From: Methanobacterium sp. UBA176
GTDB taxonomy: Archaea; Methanobacteriota; Methanobacteria; Methanobacteriales; Methanobacteriaceae
NCBI GenBank assembly: GCA_002505765.1
Contig: DAVZ01000005.1
Location: forward strand, 5,112 to 69,111
Direction of reading: 5' to 3'
DNA length: 64,000 bases
Shown: positions 52,238-60,489 of the stretch, in pieces
Position numbering within the stretch: position 1 is the stretch's first letter
Layout: the number at the start of each line of letters is the position of its first letter
Notes under the pieces: model-generated
Seen by the model: the letters and a program-made list of their open reading frames with translations, nothing else
What the model was told of the DNA's origin: nothing
The model's database searches: none
Program-made: the position numbers and the translations under genes

Positions 52238-53485
52238 ATGTTGGAAAAAAAGAATATAATCATTGGATTTGTTATAATGTGTCTTATAACAACTCCAGTT
52301 TCAATAACTCCAGTTCTGGCAGCGGATTGGACCATGTTTCATAGGGATCTGGATCGTACAGGCTATTTAGATGAAGCATCAGATTTCATCCCAGAAATTT
52401 GGCTTTTTAAAACTGGAGGAGCAATTCAATCTTCTCCATCAATTTCAGATAAGATACTGTATTTTGGCTCCCTGGATGATTGTATTTATGCCCTAAATTT
52501 AGAGGATGGTACAAGAGTTTGGGATTATAAAACACAAGGAGATATAGTTTCTTCACCAGTTATCAGCGGGGACAATGTATACTTCGGTTCTAAAGACGGT
52601 TATCTCTATGCCTTAAACAAAAAAAATGGAGATTCAGTATGGAAATATAAGGCAGGGAACTCTATCGAATCCTCACCAACCATAGTTAATGGAACAATCT
52701 ATTTTGGAGCCAATGATAACCGTTTATATGCACTATATGCTGAAAATGGTACAATGAAATGGGAATTTGAAAGTGAAAATGCTATAAAATCTTCTCCAGG
52801 AGTTTACAATGGAAGTGTTTATTTTGGATCAGATGATGGGAAGATATATGCATTAGATGCTGCAGATGGTACAAAATTATGGGAATTTGATACTGGAAAT
52901 GCTGTTGTATCTTCACCTGCAATCAGGAATAATGTATTATACGAGGGTACAGATAATGGCGTTTTCTATGCATTAAATACCAATGATGGATCTGTTAAAT
53001 GGTCATATAATTTTGGAGATCCAGTTAAATCTACACCACTTCTTGATTCAAACGATAACAGCCTGTTTATAGGTGCAGATAACGGCAATATAACATGTCT
53101 GGATATGAGGAATGGAAAGTTAAAATGGTCAGCCAGCATAGGAAATGTTAAATCAAGCCCCGCGCTTATGGGCGACTACATTGTTGTAAGTTCAGATAGC
53201 GGAACAGTATACGTGTTGAATAAATACAGCGGAAAAGAAGAATGGAACTATTCACCAGGTTATTACCTGTTTAATACGCCATTTATTTCATCAGCAGCAG
53301 TATACGGGGATAGCATCTACGTAGGGGGCGTTGATGGTTACATGTACGCCCTTAACAATGAGGAAAAATCAGGTCCCACCTCGGAGTTCTTATACTACAT
53401 CGTCGGAATAGTAGCTGTAATAATAATTGCTTTAATAGCAATCAGGATAATTATCAGACGTAGAAGGAAACCCAGCAAATACTAA
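52238..53485 (+). CDS. Secreted PQQ-repeat beta-propeller protein with membrane anchor
   Basis: 415 aa. A signal peptide (MLEKKNIIIGFVIMCLITTP, to about LAAD) leads into about eight PQQ-like repeats, each with a (V/I)YFGSxDGxxYALxxxDG-type strand set, for example VYFGSKDGYLYALN. A C-terminal membrane helix (FLYYIVGIVAVIIIALIAI) and a basic tail RRRRKPSKY anchor it. It resembles BamB-like propellers, without evidence for PQQ binding. It closes the padR-ABC operon, possibly as an exporter's outer partner. Confidence 0.87.
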   Translation: MLEKKNIIIGFVIMCLITTPVSITPVLAADWTMFHRDLDRTGYLDEASDFIPEIWLFKTGGAIQSSPSISDKILYFGSLDDCIYALNLEDGTRVWDYKTQGDIVSSPVISGDNVYFGSKDGYLYALNKKNGDSVWKYKAGNSIESSPTIVNGTIYFGANDNRLYALYAENGTMKWEFESENAIKSSPGVYNGSVYFGSDDGKIYALDAADGTKLWEFDTGNAVVSSPAIRNNVLYEGTDNGVFYALNTNDGSVKWSYNFGDPVKSTPLLDSNDNSLFIGADNGNITCLDMRNGKLKWSASIGNVKSSPALMGDYIVVSSDSGTVYVLNKYSGKEEWNYSPGYYLFNTPFISSAAVYGDSIYVGGVDGYMYALNNEEKSGPTSEFLYYIVGIVAVIIIALIAIRIIIRRRRKPSKY

Positions 53486-53671
53486 ATATGGAATACATTC
53501 CACACAATTTTTTTGTTTTTTAAGCATCCACATTAGTTTTTTTTTGTCTTTGATAAGTTCAGTATTTATAGTCATGAGCATGAGTATTATACTTATCAAA
53601 TTCCATAAAACTTCTTTTGGAAGTGTTCAAATTATTGAAAATCAATTTTTTCCAATGGATTGATCCATCTA

Positions 53672-53736
53672 TATAGTCTAAAAACTTCTGTACCAGACTA
53701 TAAAAAAAACACAACATTGTTTTTAATTTATAGTCT
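53672..53736. repeat. TATAGTCT inverted and direct repeats
   Basis: TATAGTCT at 53672-53679 and its inverse AGACTATA at 53695-53702 can form an 8-bp stem with a 15-base loop; a third copy, TATAGTCT, lies at 53729-53736. They lie in the non-coding gap between the convergent PQQ gene and the partner-gene array. Function unknown; termination or a protein-binding site are possible. Confidence 0.45.
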
Positions 53737-53781
53737 GATTGTTTTTTATGGTCTAGTGAAAATATTTAATTTCACCTCACA

Positions 53782-53880
53782 CTAACACCTATCAAAATCA
53801 TCAGCAGATTCACCAGGCTGAAGCTCATAAACAACGTTGCAATCATTACAAACCATAAAACCAACAGATACATCTTTCAT
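53782..53880 (-). pseudogene. Truncated zinc-ribbon remnant of the partner family
   Basis: MKDVSVGFMVCNDCNVVYEL then QPGESADDFDRC, followed by TAG (53782-53784) and a further TGT codon. It matches the C-terminal ribbon of the partner proteins (LVCEKCGGCYQLQSDESPDD ... CEC), but the stop falls between the third and fourth expected cysteines. GGAGTGA sits before the ATG, inside the end of the previous gene, so translation is possible. Either a duplicated remnant or a 32-aa protein with three cysteines. Confidence 0.5.
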
Positions 53881-53887
53881 AAAAAAA

Positions 53888-54889
53888 TCACTCCATTAAA
53901 AGCCTTTTAAATTCTAATTCCCCACCACATTCACAAGTATCAGAGAAGTCATCTGGAGATTCATCAGATTGGAGCTGATAGCATCCACCACATTTTTCAC
54001 ACACTAAAAGACCGCGAGATTCCATTTTTTCCTGACTATCGTCCATACCCTCAACCAATTCAGGAATAGCCTTATACTTAGTAACATCAGTCTTAATGAG
54101 CTTGAAAAAAGTTTTATAAGCTTTAATAATATCCTCTTCGATAATATGTTCCCGGTTATGGTGCACAGCATTGCAGCCTGCGAGTAATTGGATAAATAAG
54201 CCTTCTGTTGGAACATAGTCTGAATTAAAATCACGGAATCTCATACCAAATATTTCATTTTTTATGTCTATTAACAGATTTGTTATTGTTAAGTAGAAAT
54301 CTGAGGTTTTTTTGTCGAATATTTGTGTTTCACCCAGTTTCTGGAAAAATTCAGCGGTTGGTTCAGGAACATCTTCAATTTGGTCAAATCTATCCAAAGC
54401 AAAAAGTAGGCGTGCATCTAAACCGCTGAATGCTATATTCAAGCTGTCATCCCAGGAAAAAGGACGTCCGCTGTTTAGGTAGTATGCAGTTTCTATCAAG
54501 GGGCGCATGGAACGAAAAACATTTAAGCTTGTTTTGCTAAATGCAATGGTTCTCAAATCTGTTGCAGGTAAATTTGCAGCGGCTAGAACCATTAAACGAT
54601 TATGTGCTAATTCTTCAAAAGTCAAATGCCGACTATCCATTTTTCTTTCTTCAAAAGCTAACATAAATTCTTCATAAAAACCAGATTTCCAAATATCTTG
54701 GATTTCATCCAGTATTTCAGTTAAACCTGGTAAATTTAAGCCTCTTAAATACTCGCAATGCTCTTTAAGCATTCGTTTATTCCATTCTGCACTTGTCTCT
54801 CTCCCAAGTGAAGTATTTACACGATCTTTAAAATCAAGAGATGTATCTAGAATTTTCATCCATGTTTTTACTTTTTTCAATATAATCAC
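53888..54889 (-). CDS. Partner-family protein D, cytosolic, with C-terminal zinc ribbon
   Basis: 333 aa, no signal peptide or membrane helix. Helical N-terminal part, then the shared core IAFSGLDARLLFALDRFDQI, PEPTAEFFQKL, LAGCNAVHHN and YKTFFKLIKTDVTKYKAIPE. A zinc ribbon ends it: LLVCEKCGGCYQLQSDESPD with CECGGELEF (CxxC...CxC). It is homologous to the genes at 59539, 57222 and 56154 in the same array. It follows the truncated surface cassette at 54912 by 22 bp, as each partner does. The start is uncertain (GTG 54889, TTG 54880 or ATG 54859). Function unknown; position suggests immunity or chaperone for the preceding C-terminal module. Confidence 0.75.
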   Translation of the reverse strand: MIILKKVKTWMKILDTSLDFKDRVNTSLGRETSAEWNKRMLKEHCEYLRGLNLPGLTEILDEIQDIWKSGFYEEFMLAFEERKMDSRHLTFEELAHNRLMVLAAANLPATDLRTIAFSKTSLNVFRSMRPLIETAYYLNSGRPFSWDDSLNIAFSGLDARLLFALDRFDQIEDVPEPTAEFFQKLGETQIFDKKTSDFYLTITNLLIDIKNEIFGMRFRDFNSDYVPTEGLFIQLLAGCNAVHHNREHIIEEDIIKAYKTFFKLIKTDVTKYKAIPELVEGMDDSQEKMESRGLLVCEKCGGCYQLQSDESPDDFSDTCECGGELEFKRLLME

Positions 54890-54911
54890 ATCTCCATAGA
54901 ACCCTGCCTTT

Positions 54912-56126
54912 TTAAATATAATTATATTGGATCAGCAAACGTTTTTTTAAGGGCTTCCCAGAATTCATCAACAGCTTTGCCATAATACCTTGACCTATTC
55001 CATCAACAACAAAACTGTAAACCACATCTCCCCATGCTTTATATATTTCAAGTGGGTCGCTGATAAAGTTTATGCCACCCAGTAAGGTTAGTAAGGTTCG
55101 GATTTGGGCTGCTTGTTTTGGGAAAATCTTGCAAAGAGCTTCCTGTAATAACGTTTGAGCAACATTAGGATCTAAACGGAACGTCTTTTTTGATAACACT
55201 TCCATGAACGCACCATCCACAAAACTCTTACCGGCCTGCTGGAATCCTCTTTTTAACAAATCAAATGCCCTTTGTGGGTTTGTGGTGAAGTATCTGGCAG
55301 CCATTTTGAGACTACTCATAGCTTCTATCATTCCATTTTTCACCTGTTGCAAGTATTCACCTGAACCTGGGGTCGATGCAATAGATCCTATGTAAAGTAA
55401 TTCTGCAGCAATATCCACCATCATCGAGAAAGTTTCCCAATCATCAACTTTCTCCTCTGTTGTCAAATTCCACTTAGGCAGTACAGATTTATTCAATTCG
55501 CCTCGTGAAATTGCTTCTCTAACAGCAGCTACATCCCTATCTAATTGTGTTTTTGGATATAAAGGCCCATAATCAGGAGGTTCAGGAGGTTTATCAGGAG
55601 GTAAAAGTGGATCATCCGGTTTTTTAGGAGAATTATCCTGATTAGGAGGCTTAATATTATCCGGGAAATCATAAGGCAATATATTCGCATTAGAAGTCTG
55701 TCCAGGATCAACAGAGGTTAAATCATATCTCGCCTGATTATTACCAGGATTAGAATCAGGCATTGAAGATGCTGCTTTCACAGACCAAGCTTTAACAACC
55801 CTTTTAGGAGATGAACTTAAACTCTTAGTACTGAACAACGCCAAATCACCATAAACACTAACTAAATTAACAAAATAACCAGCATTTGTCGCTTGTAAGA
55901 TTAATTCCATTGTAGCATTACCTCCAGCAGGTAATATCCCAACACTCCAAATACCAGTACTGGAATCGTAAGTTCCAGTTCCCTGACTGCTTAATAACTT
56001 CAAATCGAAAGGTATTTTGTAATCCACTTTAACATCAGCCGATTTCGGCCCATTATTCAAGGATGTGATAGTTAATTTTACAGTATCGCCAAGGTTTAAT
56101 GTATTTTTGTCTCCAGTGATAGTCAC
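54912..56126 (-). CDS. 5'-truncated surface cassette 3 (DUF11, linker, type-1 C-terminal module)
   Basis: 404 aa, no signal peptide. The frame starts (GTG 56126) within a DUF11 domain (TITGDKNTLNLGDTVKLTIT, TGIWSVGILPAGGNATMELI). Homology to the large protein continues upstream of any start codon (TDLAV), right after the previous gene's stop. A proline-rich linker then YPKTQLDRDVAAVREAISRGE (residue about 193) leads to a 190-residue helical C-terminal module (GEYLQQVKNGMIEAMSSLKM, KIFPKQAAQIRTLLTLLGG, FISDPLEI). This module resembles that of the gene at 60490 but is clearly diverged. It looks like an orphan cassette that could be expressed only after recombination or as an intracellular fragment. 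Confidence 0.7.
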   Translation of the reverse strand: MTITGDKNTLNLGDTVKLTITSLNNGPKSADVKVDYKIPFDLKLLSSQGTGTYDSSTGIWSVGILPAGGNATMELILQATNAGYFVNLVSVYGDLALFSTKSLSSSPKRVVKAWSVKAASSMPDSNPGNNQARYDLTSVDPGQTSNANILPYDFPDNIKPPNQDNSPKKPDDPLLPPDKPPEPPDYGPLYPKTQLDRDVAAVREAISRGELNKSVLPKWNLTTEEKVDDWETFSMMVDIAAELLYIGSIASTPGSGEYLQQVKNGMIEAMSSLKMAARYFTTNPQRAFDLLKRGFQQAGKSFVDGAFMEVLSKKTFRLDPNVAQTLLQEALCKIFPKQAAQIRTLLTLLGGINFISDPLEIYKAWGDVVYSFVVDGIGQGIMAKLLMNSGKPLKKRLLIQYNYI

Positions 56127-56153
56127 AGCCAGATCTGTAGTTGAAGTGGTTGT

Positions 56154-56897
56154 TTAGTCTATAAATTTTGATATATCCGTTTTAATGATTTTAAATAGAG
56201 TTCTATAAGCTGTAAATACATTATTTTAATCTATTTTTTCTTTTCCTTCATTTACTGTGCTGCAACCAGCGAAAAATAGAACCAATTCCATTTGTTTAGC
56301 ATTGAATATACCCTCTTTAAATCCAAAATTTTTAAAAACAAAAAACCTTAATGTTTTTTCTAGTTTTGAATACAAATTTTTTGTTTTTCTATCTTTCCAT
56401 TTAATTTTTCGGATTTTTTGGAAAAATTCAGGAGTTAATTCTGGGGTTTCATTAATTTCATCAAAATCATCTAAAGCAAATACAATTCTTTCACCAATAT
56501 CACTTCTAAATATTTTTCTAACATCTTCTGATTCTAGTTGTCTCTCTAAACGCATAGAATAGATCCATTCTAAAAAAGGAAACAGATAATAGAATTTATT
56601 ATAATCTATAAGCTCAGAAAAAATACTAGGTTTAAGGTTTAAGTTCTCATACGCCAAAACTAAAAGAGAACTTTCAAGAGCAATTTCAGTATTATTATCA
56701 CTTAATAAAGGTACTGGTTCCTCCCAATTTACATAGACATCAAATAATCTCTTATAAACTCCCGAATTAATTAAATCCATTAACATGTATTCAAAAAGAT
56801 TAACATCCCCATCTTGATATTCTTTTCTAAGTTTTTTAAGTTCATAATAACCAAACTTCTCACGGGAAGGAATATGAAATTTTTCTCTTAATGACAT
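56154..56897 (-). pseudogene. Partner-family protein C, interrupted by an in-frame stop
   Basis: It starts MSLREKFHIPSREKFGYYEL with an ideal GGAGGTGAT before the ATG, and has the family core SDIGERIVFALDDFDEI, PELTPEFFQKI and FFAGCSTVNEG. A TAA at 56226-56228 follows KEKID; in the same frame the family sequence goes on NNVFTAYRTLFKIIKTDISK up to a TAA at 56154-56156. So it lost its conserved end by one stop codon, giving a 223-aa product if translated. It lacks a zinc ribbon. The next surface cassette begins directly after it. Confidence 0.7.
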
Positions 56898-57091
56898 TCG
56901 ATCACCTCCTGAATACCAAACACAAACCCATCCAAACCCTCAATATCACAAGTCTCAAAAACCAATAAATAACTCATGCATATCTCTTTGGACTTTAATC
57001 CTTTCTTTTTCACTAACCGCTTTATCCAAATTTTAATATAGCCATGAACATCACCAACTTCAAATATAGTATTACAAGAAATACCTATCAT
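56888..57091 (-). CDS. 67-aa hypothetical protein overlapping partner C
   Basis: It starts MIGISCNTIFEVGDVHGYIK and includes KSKEICMSYLLVFETCDIEG, ending FGIQEVIECH; it overlaps the start of partner C by ten bases, and its end contains C's ribosome-binding site. Composition is plausible for a protein, but there is no ribosome-binding site and no recognised family. It could be a remnant of an earlier cassette in the array. Confidence 0.35.
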   Translation of the reverse strand: MIGISCNTIFEVGDVHGYIKIWIKRLVKKKGLKSKEICMSYLLVFETCDIEGLDGFVFGIQEVIECH

Positions 57092-57221
57092 TTTAGTGGA
57101 TTATGTTATTAAAATCTCTTAACATCTTTTGGATATTATCTCAAGGTCTTTTTTAGTAGTTTTTTAGAGTAAGAGTTGTTTATTGGGATATTTCTAGTAT
57201 TTAGCAGCATTTAATGGGAAA

Positions 57222-58130
57222 TTAGTAGGGTGTTATTATATGGGTAAATTTTAATGTGTAATACTTCCATTTGGCTCTTAAAGAATCATAATCCGTAGAA
57301 TTTATAACTTCTTGTCGAGCCTTGTATTTAGTGATATTTGCGTTTAAGAGTTTGAAGTAAGTGTTGAAGGCTCTTACTATATCGTCCCGGACAATGATTT
57401 TTCTTCCATCAGAAACTGCTGAACAGTAAGTTAAAGTTTTTAATACGTCACTTTCCCATCCACTACTGTTAGGTCTATAATATCTAAGGGCAGTTATTAT
57501 TAAATATCGTAAATCCTGTTCCATCTTTTGTATTGATTTATCACAGTACTTCACATGTTTAAGGGATTTAAAATAATCTTTTGGTGGTTGGGGGATATCT
57601 TTATCATCTACAGTGTCAAAGTCATCCAAGAAAAACACTATTAGTTCATCTAACCCACTAAAATATATATTTAGAAGATCATCAACACCTAATTTATGTC
57701 CAGATTGAATAAAATAAAGTTTTTCTAATAACAAATACACTGATTCAAACTCTTGACTAGTTATTTTGGTAAAAGGCCAACTTTTGGCTAGATTAGTAAA
57801 AATTCTTATAATTGCAGCATAGCTTCCCAGTTCTTTTGGTAAAGTATCAACTGCAATTCTTCTGAGTCTTATCCCATATACATATCTTAAAAAATCAGCA
57901 TAGTCCTTTTTGAAAATTTTATTTCTAATCTGATTAAAGTATGTATGGATATAGGGATCCCTACAAACTGGACTCGTATGATAATTAAGCATTTCATCCA
58001 TGTAACTCAATTTTTCTGGATTATCCAGGTTGGAAAGAATTTTTTCAAGTCCTTCTTCACCATATTTATCTATGAATTCCAAGAAGAGTTTTTTTAACTC
58101 TTCATAGGAAGGTTCTTTTTTTGAAGACAT
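57222..58130 (-). CDS. Partner-family protein B, cytosolic, no zinc ribbon
   Basis: About 302 aa from ATG 58130 (MSSKKEPSYEELKKLFLEF). Helical, soluble. The family core is visible: NIYFSGLDELIVFFLDDFD, PQPPKDYFKSL, LTYCSAVSDGRK and FNTYFKLLNANITKYKARQE. After the core it ends in an unrelated tail (KWKYYTLKFTHIITPY) without the CxxC ribbon of A and D. It starts 18 bp after the surface cassette with the membrane-type C-terminal module, and is the most divergent partner, matching the different module of its neighbour. Confidence 0.72.
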   Translation of the reverse strand: MSSKKEPSYEELKKLFLEFIDKYGEEGLEKILSNLDNPEKLSYMDEMLNYHTSPVCRDPYIHTYFNQIRNKIFKKDYADFLRYVYGIRLRRIAVDTLPKELGSYAAIIRIFTNLAKSWPFTKITSQEFESVYLLLEKLYFIQSGHKLGVDDLLNIYFSGLDELIVFFLDDFDTVDDKDIPQPPKDYFKSLKHVKYCDKSIQKMEQDLRYLIITALRYYRPNSSGWESDVLKTLTYCSAVSDGRKIIVRDDIVRAFNTYFKLLNANITKYKARQEVINSTDYDSLRAKWKYYTLKFTHIITPY

Positions 58131-58148
58131 ATTAATCAATGCAAGACT

Positions 58149-59498
58149 TTATTTTATCCCAAACATTTGTTTCAGATGGTCGATGATGGGTTTGAATTCA
58201 TTAATAATTATTTCTTTAAATTTACTTAGCTTATCTGTTGCCATTTGAATAACATCAAGTCCGAAGTATTTCTCGACAAGTTTAATAATGGCTACTGCTA
58301 GGAGGAAGTAACCAAAAATTTGCATGGTTCCACTAAACATCATTTTAAAAATGAAATCAAAAAACAACCCGCAAATTGTCATAAAAATCATGACAGCATC
58401 CAGTAATGTTGGATCTATCGCGAAAAGACCAATAGAAATTCCGAATAATATAAAATCCATCACAGTGGGATTTTTTACACCTAGGTTTTTCATGGCCCAC
58501 TTTCCAAAATTACTTTTCAATTCTTCAACATTTCCATTTAAAAATCTCGCGGCTACTGCCGATGTGGCTAGCATCGCTGCTGCTATTAAAATTTCCGAGA
58601 TTATACTCGTATCTAACTTCCATTCTGGCATTTGAGGTGGAGATGTAGTCTGATTTTCATCAGTATCTTTTGGTGGGTTGTAAGCCACGCGTTTCCTAAC
58701 ATAGTCAATGTCACGATCCAACTGAGTTTTTGGCGGGATTAATGGCCCCAAACCTGGTGGTGTAGGTCCGGGTGTAGGAGGACTTGGAGGTAAAGGTGGT
58801 GTGGGCGGTATAGGTGGAGTATCAGGTGGTGTAGGAGGATTTGGAGGTTTAATATCTGGAGGAAAAGTATAAGGCAAGCCATTCAATTCACCATCTGGAA
58901 TATCTTCCAAGTCTGGTGCGTTAGCTACTAAATTGAACCCGGCCTGATTATTTAATGGATTTAAATCAGGTAAATCACTGTAAACTGTAGCAGTGTTTAC
59001 AATAGAGCCTGCATTATTTGATTGAAGAATTAATTCCATTGTAGCATCACCTCCAACTGGTAATGTCCCTACACTCCAAATACCAGTACTGGAATCATAT
59101 GTTCCCGCTCCATTATAGCTTAACAATTTCAAACCAAGCGGAATCTTATAATTAACCTTAACACTGGCACTGGGTGTTGGACCATTATTAAAAGCTGTAA
59201 CGGCTAATTTAACAGTATCGCCCAGATTTAAAGTATTTTTATTTCCAGTGATAGTCACACCAAGATCTGTTGTTAAAGCAGTAGAATCCAAAGTATTTAC
59301 AGTAACATCGTAAACTACAGGTGACTGTGCACTGTTAAACTTCTCTAGAGTTACTTCAACTTCTAAATACCTTCCACGCGGAGTTAAACGTAAACTAGCA
59401 CCATTTATAGCATCCTCCCATGCAGACCAGCTTTGTTTATCGTTAGAGCTTCTAACACGTACTGTAATCTTTGTACCATGTGGTTCATAACTGTTCAA
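58149..59498 (-). CDS. 5'-truncated surface cassette 2 (Ig, DUF11, linker, membrane-type C-terminal module)
   Basis: 449 aa from TTG 59498; no signal peptide. Residues 1-70 (GTKITVRVRSSNDKQSW ... VVYDVTVNTLDSTALTTDLG) and the DUF11 domain (about 76-190) are nearly the same as residues 722-905 of the protein at 60490. Homology runs upstream of the start codon (NTYWTTISLN) to about 13 bp from the previous gene's stop. A Pro-rich linker and PKTQLDRDIDYVRKRVAYNP (257-275) lead to a C-terminal module unlike the other two: several hydrophobic helices (ILIAAAMLATSAVAARFL, FILFGISIGLFAIDPTLL, FGYFLLAVAIIKLVEKYF). Confidence 0.72.
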   Translation of the reverse strand: MNSYEPHGTKITVRVRSSNDKQSWSAWEDAINGASLRLTPRGRYLEVEVTLEKFNSAQSPVVYDVTVNTLDSTALTTDLGVTITGNKNTLNLGDTVKLAVTAFNNGPTPSASVKVNYKIPLGLKLLSYNGAGTYDSSTGIWSVGTLPVGGDATMELILQSNNAGSIVNTATVYSDLPDLNPLNNQAGFNLVANAPDLEDIPDGELNGLPYTFPPDIKPPNPPTPPDTPPIPPTPPLPPSPPTPGPTPPGLGPLIPPKTQLDRDIDYVRKRVAYNPPKDTDENQTTSPPQMPEWKLDTSIISEILIAAAMLATSAVAARFLNGNVEELKSNFGKWAMKNLGVKNPTVMDFILFGISIGLFAIDPTLLDAVMIFMTICGLFFDFIFKMMFSGTMQIFGYFLLAVAIIKLVEKYFGLDVIQMATDKLSKFKEIIINEFKPIIDHLKQMFGIK

Positions 59499-59530
59499 GC
59501 TTATAGTGGTCCAGTAAGTGTTATTTTTAT
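58855..59530 (-). repeat. Long direct repeat shared with 61205-61880
   Basis: The DNA coding Ig, DUF11 and the start of the linker in cassette 2 is nearly identical to bases about 61205-61880 of the large gene (offset about 2350), for example GGAAAAGTATAAGGCA at 58861 and 61211. Divergence is mostly single bases and a few small indels. It indicates recent duplication or ongoing gene conversion between the two copies. Confidence 0.8.
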
Positions 59531-59538
59531 TATTTATC

Positions 59539-60474
59539 TTATTTTATAGCAGGAGAGCCCAAATACTTTAATTTTCCCCCGCACTCACAATTATCAGAGT
59601 AATCGCCTACTGATTCACCTTCAGGGATCTGATAATAAGTTCTACACTTCTTACAAACTAAATAATCGCCATGATTATCCAGATCAGTTATTCTCTCAGG
59701 AATAGCTTTGTACTTGGTAACATCTGTTTTAATAAGCTTAAAAAAAGTTTTATATGCCACAATAGTATCTTCAGTTCCAATTCCTAAACGGCCATTATTC
59801 ACTGCATTACAGGCCGCTAAAAATTGAACAAAAAGATCTTCTAGAGCAGCATAAGTGGACTCCCAAACCGTATATCCTGTGTTCTCACACACTAAGTCTT
59901 GAATAGAAAGCATTAATTCAGAAATTTTACTGAATAGTGTTTTGTTTTCCCATTTTACTTTATTAAGTGCTTGAAAATAATCGGGTGTGGGTTCAGGTAA
60001 TTCTTCAAAATAAACTGAATTAAAATTGTCTAAAGCAAAAATTATCCTCTCATCCAAACCACTAAAGTAAATATTCAACATATCCTCTTTTTCCAAAGGA
60101 CTTTTATGCATAAAATAAACAGATTCTATAAAAGAATATAATGTAAGCGTGTCTTTAGTTGTAATTAGAGATTTAGTGAAAATTGTTGTAAGTAACCCAC
60201 CCATCCTTAAATTATCATAAGCAAGTATTTCTATCCCATGTTTAGGTAAATCACCTAAAAAACTCGTATCATCACTAAATTTATCCGCTGTAGCAGCTTT
60301 AATTAATTTATTGTATAAGCCAGAGTTTTTTATATCACATATCTCTTTGATAATTCTATTAACATTAATATCATCTAAATTTCTTAAGTACTCCAGATTT
60401 TTTTCCATATTTTTTTGAGCCCTATTCCTAGCACTATCAGCTGCATTTTCCTCAAATCTATCTAAAAAACCCAT
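59539..60474 (-). CDS. Partner-family protein A, cytosolic, with C-terminal zinc ribbon
   Basis: 311 aa. It starts MGFLDRFEENAADSARNRAQ, has no signal peptide, and has GAGGGTATTAA before the ATG. The family core is NIYFSGLDERIIFALDNFNS, PEPTPDYFQAL, LAACNAVNNG and YKTFFKLIKTDVTKYKAIPE. The zinc ribbon reads LVCKKCRTYYQIPEGESVGD with CECGGKLKY. It starts 15 bp after the large surface gene, so the two are co-transcribed and probably coupled in function. It shares the closest core with protein D, whose neighbour has the same module type. Confidence 0.78.
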   Translation of the reverse strand: MGFLDRFEENAADSARNRAQKNMEKNLEYLRNLDDINVNRIIKEICDIKNSGLYNKLIKAATADKFSDDTSFLGDLPKHGIEILAYDNLRMGGLLTTIFTKSLITTKDTLTLYSFIESVYFMHKSPLEKEDMLNIYFSGLDERIIFALDNFNSVYFEELPEPTPDYFQALNKVKWENKTLFSKISELMLSIQDLVCENTGYTVWESTYAALEDLFVQFLAACNAVNNGRLGIGTEDTIVAYKTFFKLIKTDVTKYKAIPERITDLDNHGDYLVCKKCRTYYQIPEGESVGDYSDNCECGGKLKYLGSPAIK

Positions 60475-60489
60475 TTAATACCCTCACAT

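Noticed and set aside
53782..53784. TAG read as pyrrolysine in the ribbon remnant
   Set aside because: Methanobacterium lacks the pyrrolysine system as far as known, and the family has no amino acid to insert there; decay is simpler.
55560..55640. GGA/GGT-rich repeats in the linkers as a CRISPR-like or minisatellite array
   Set aside because: They are the coding repeats of proline-rich linkers in the surface cassettes, with no spacers.
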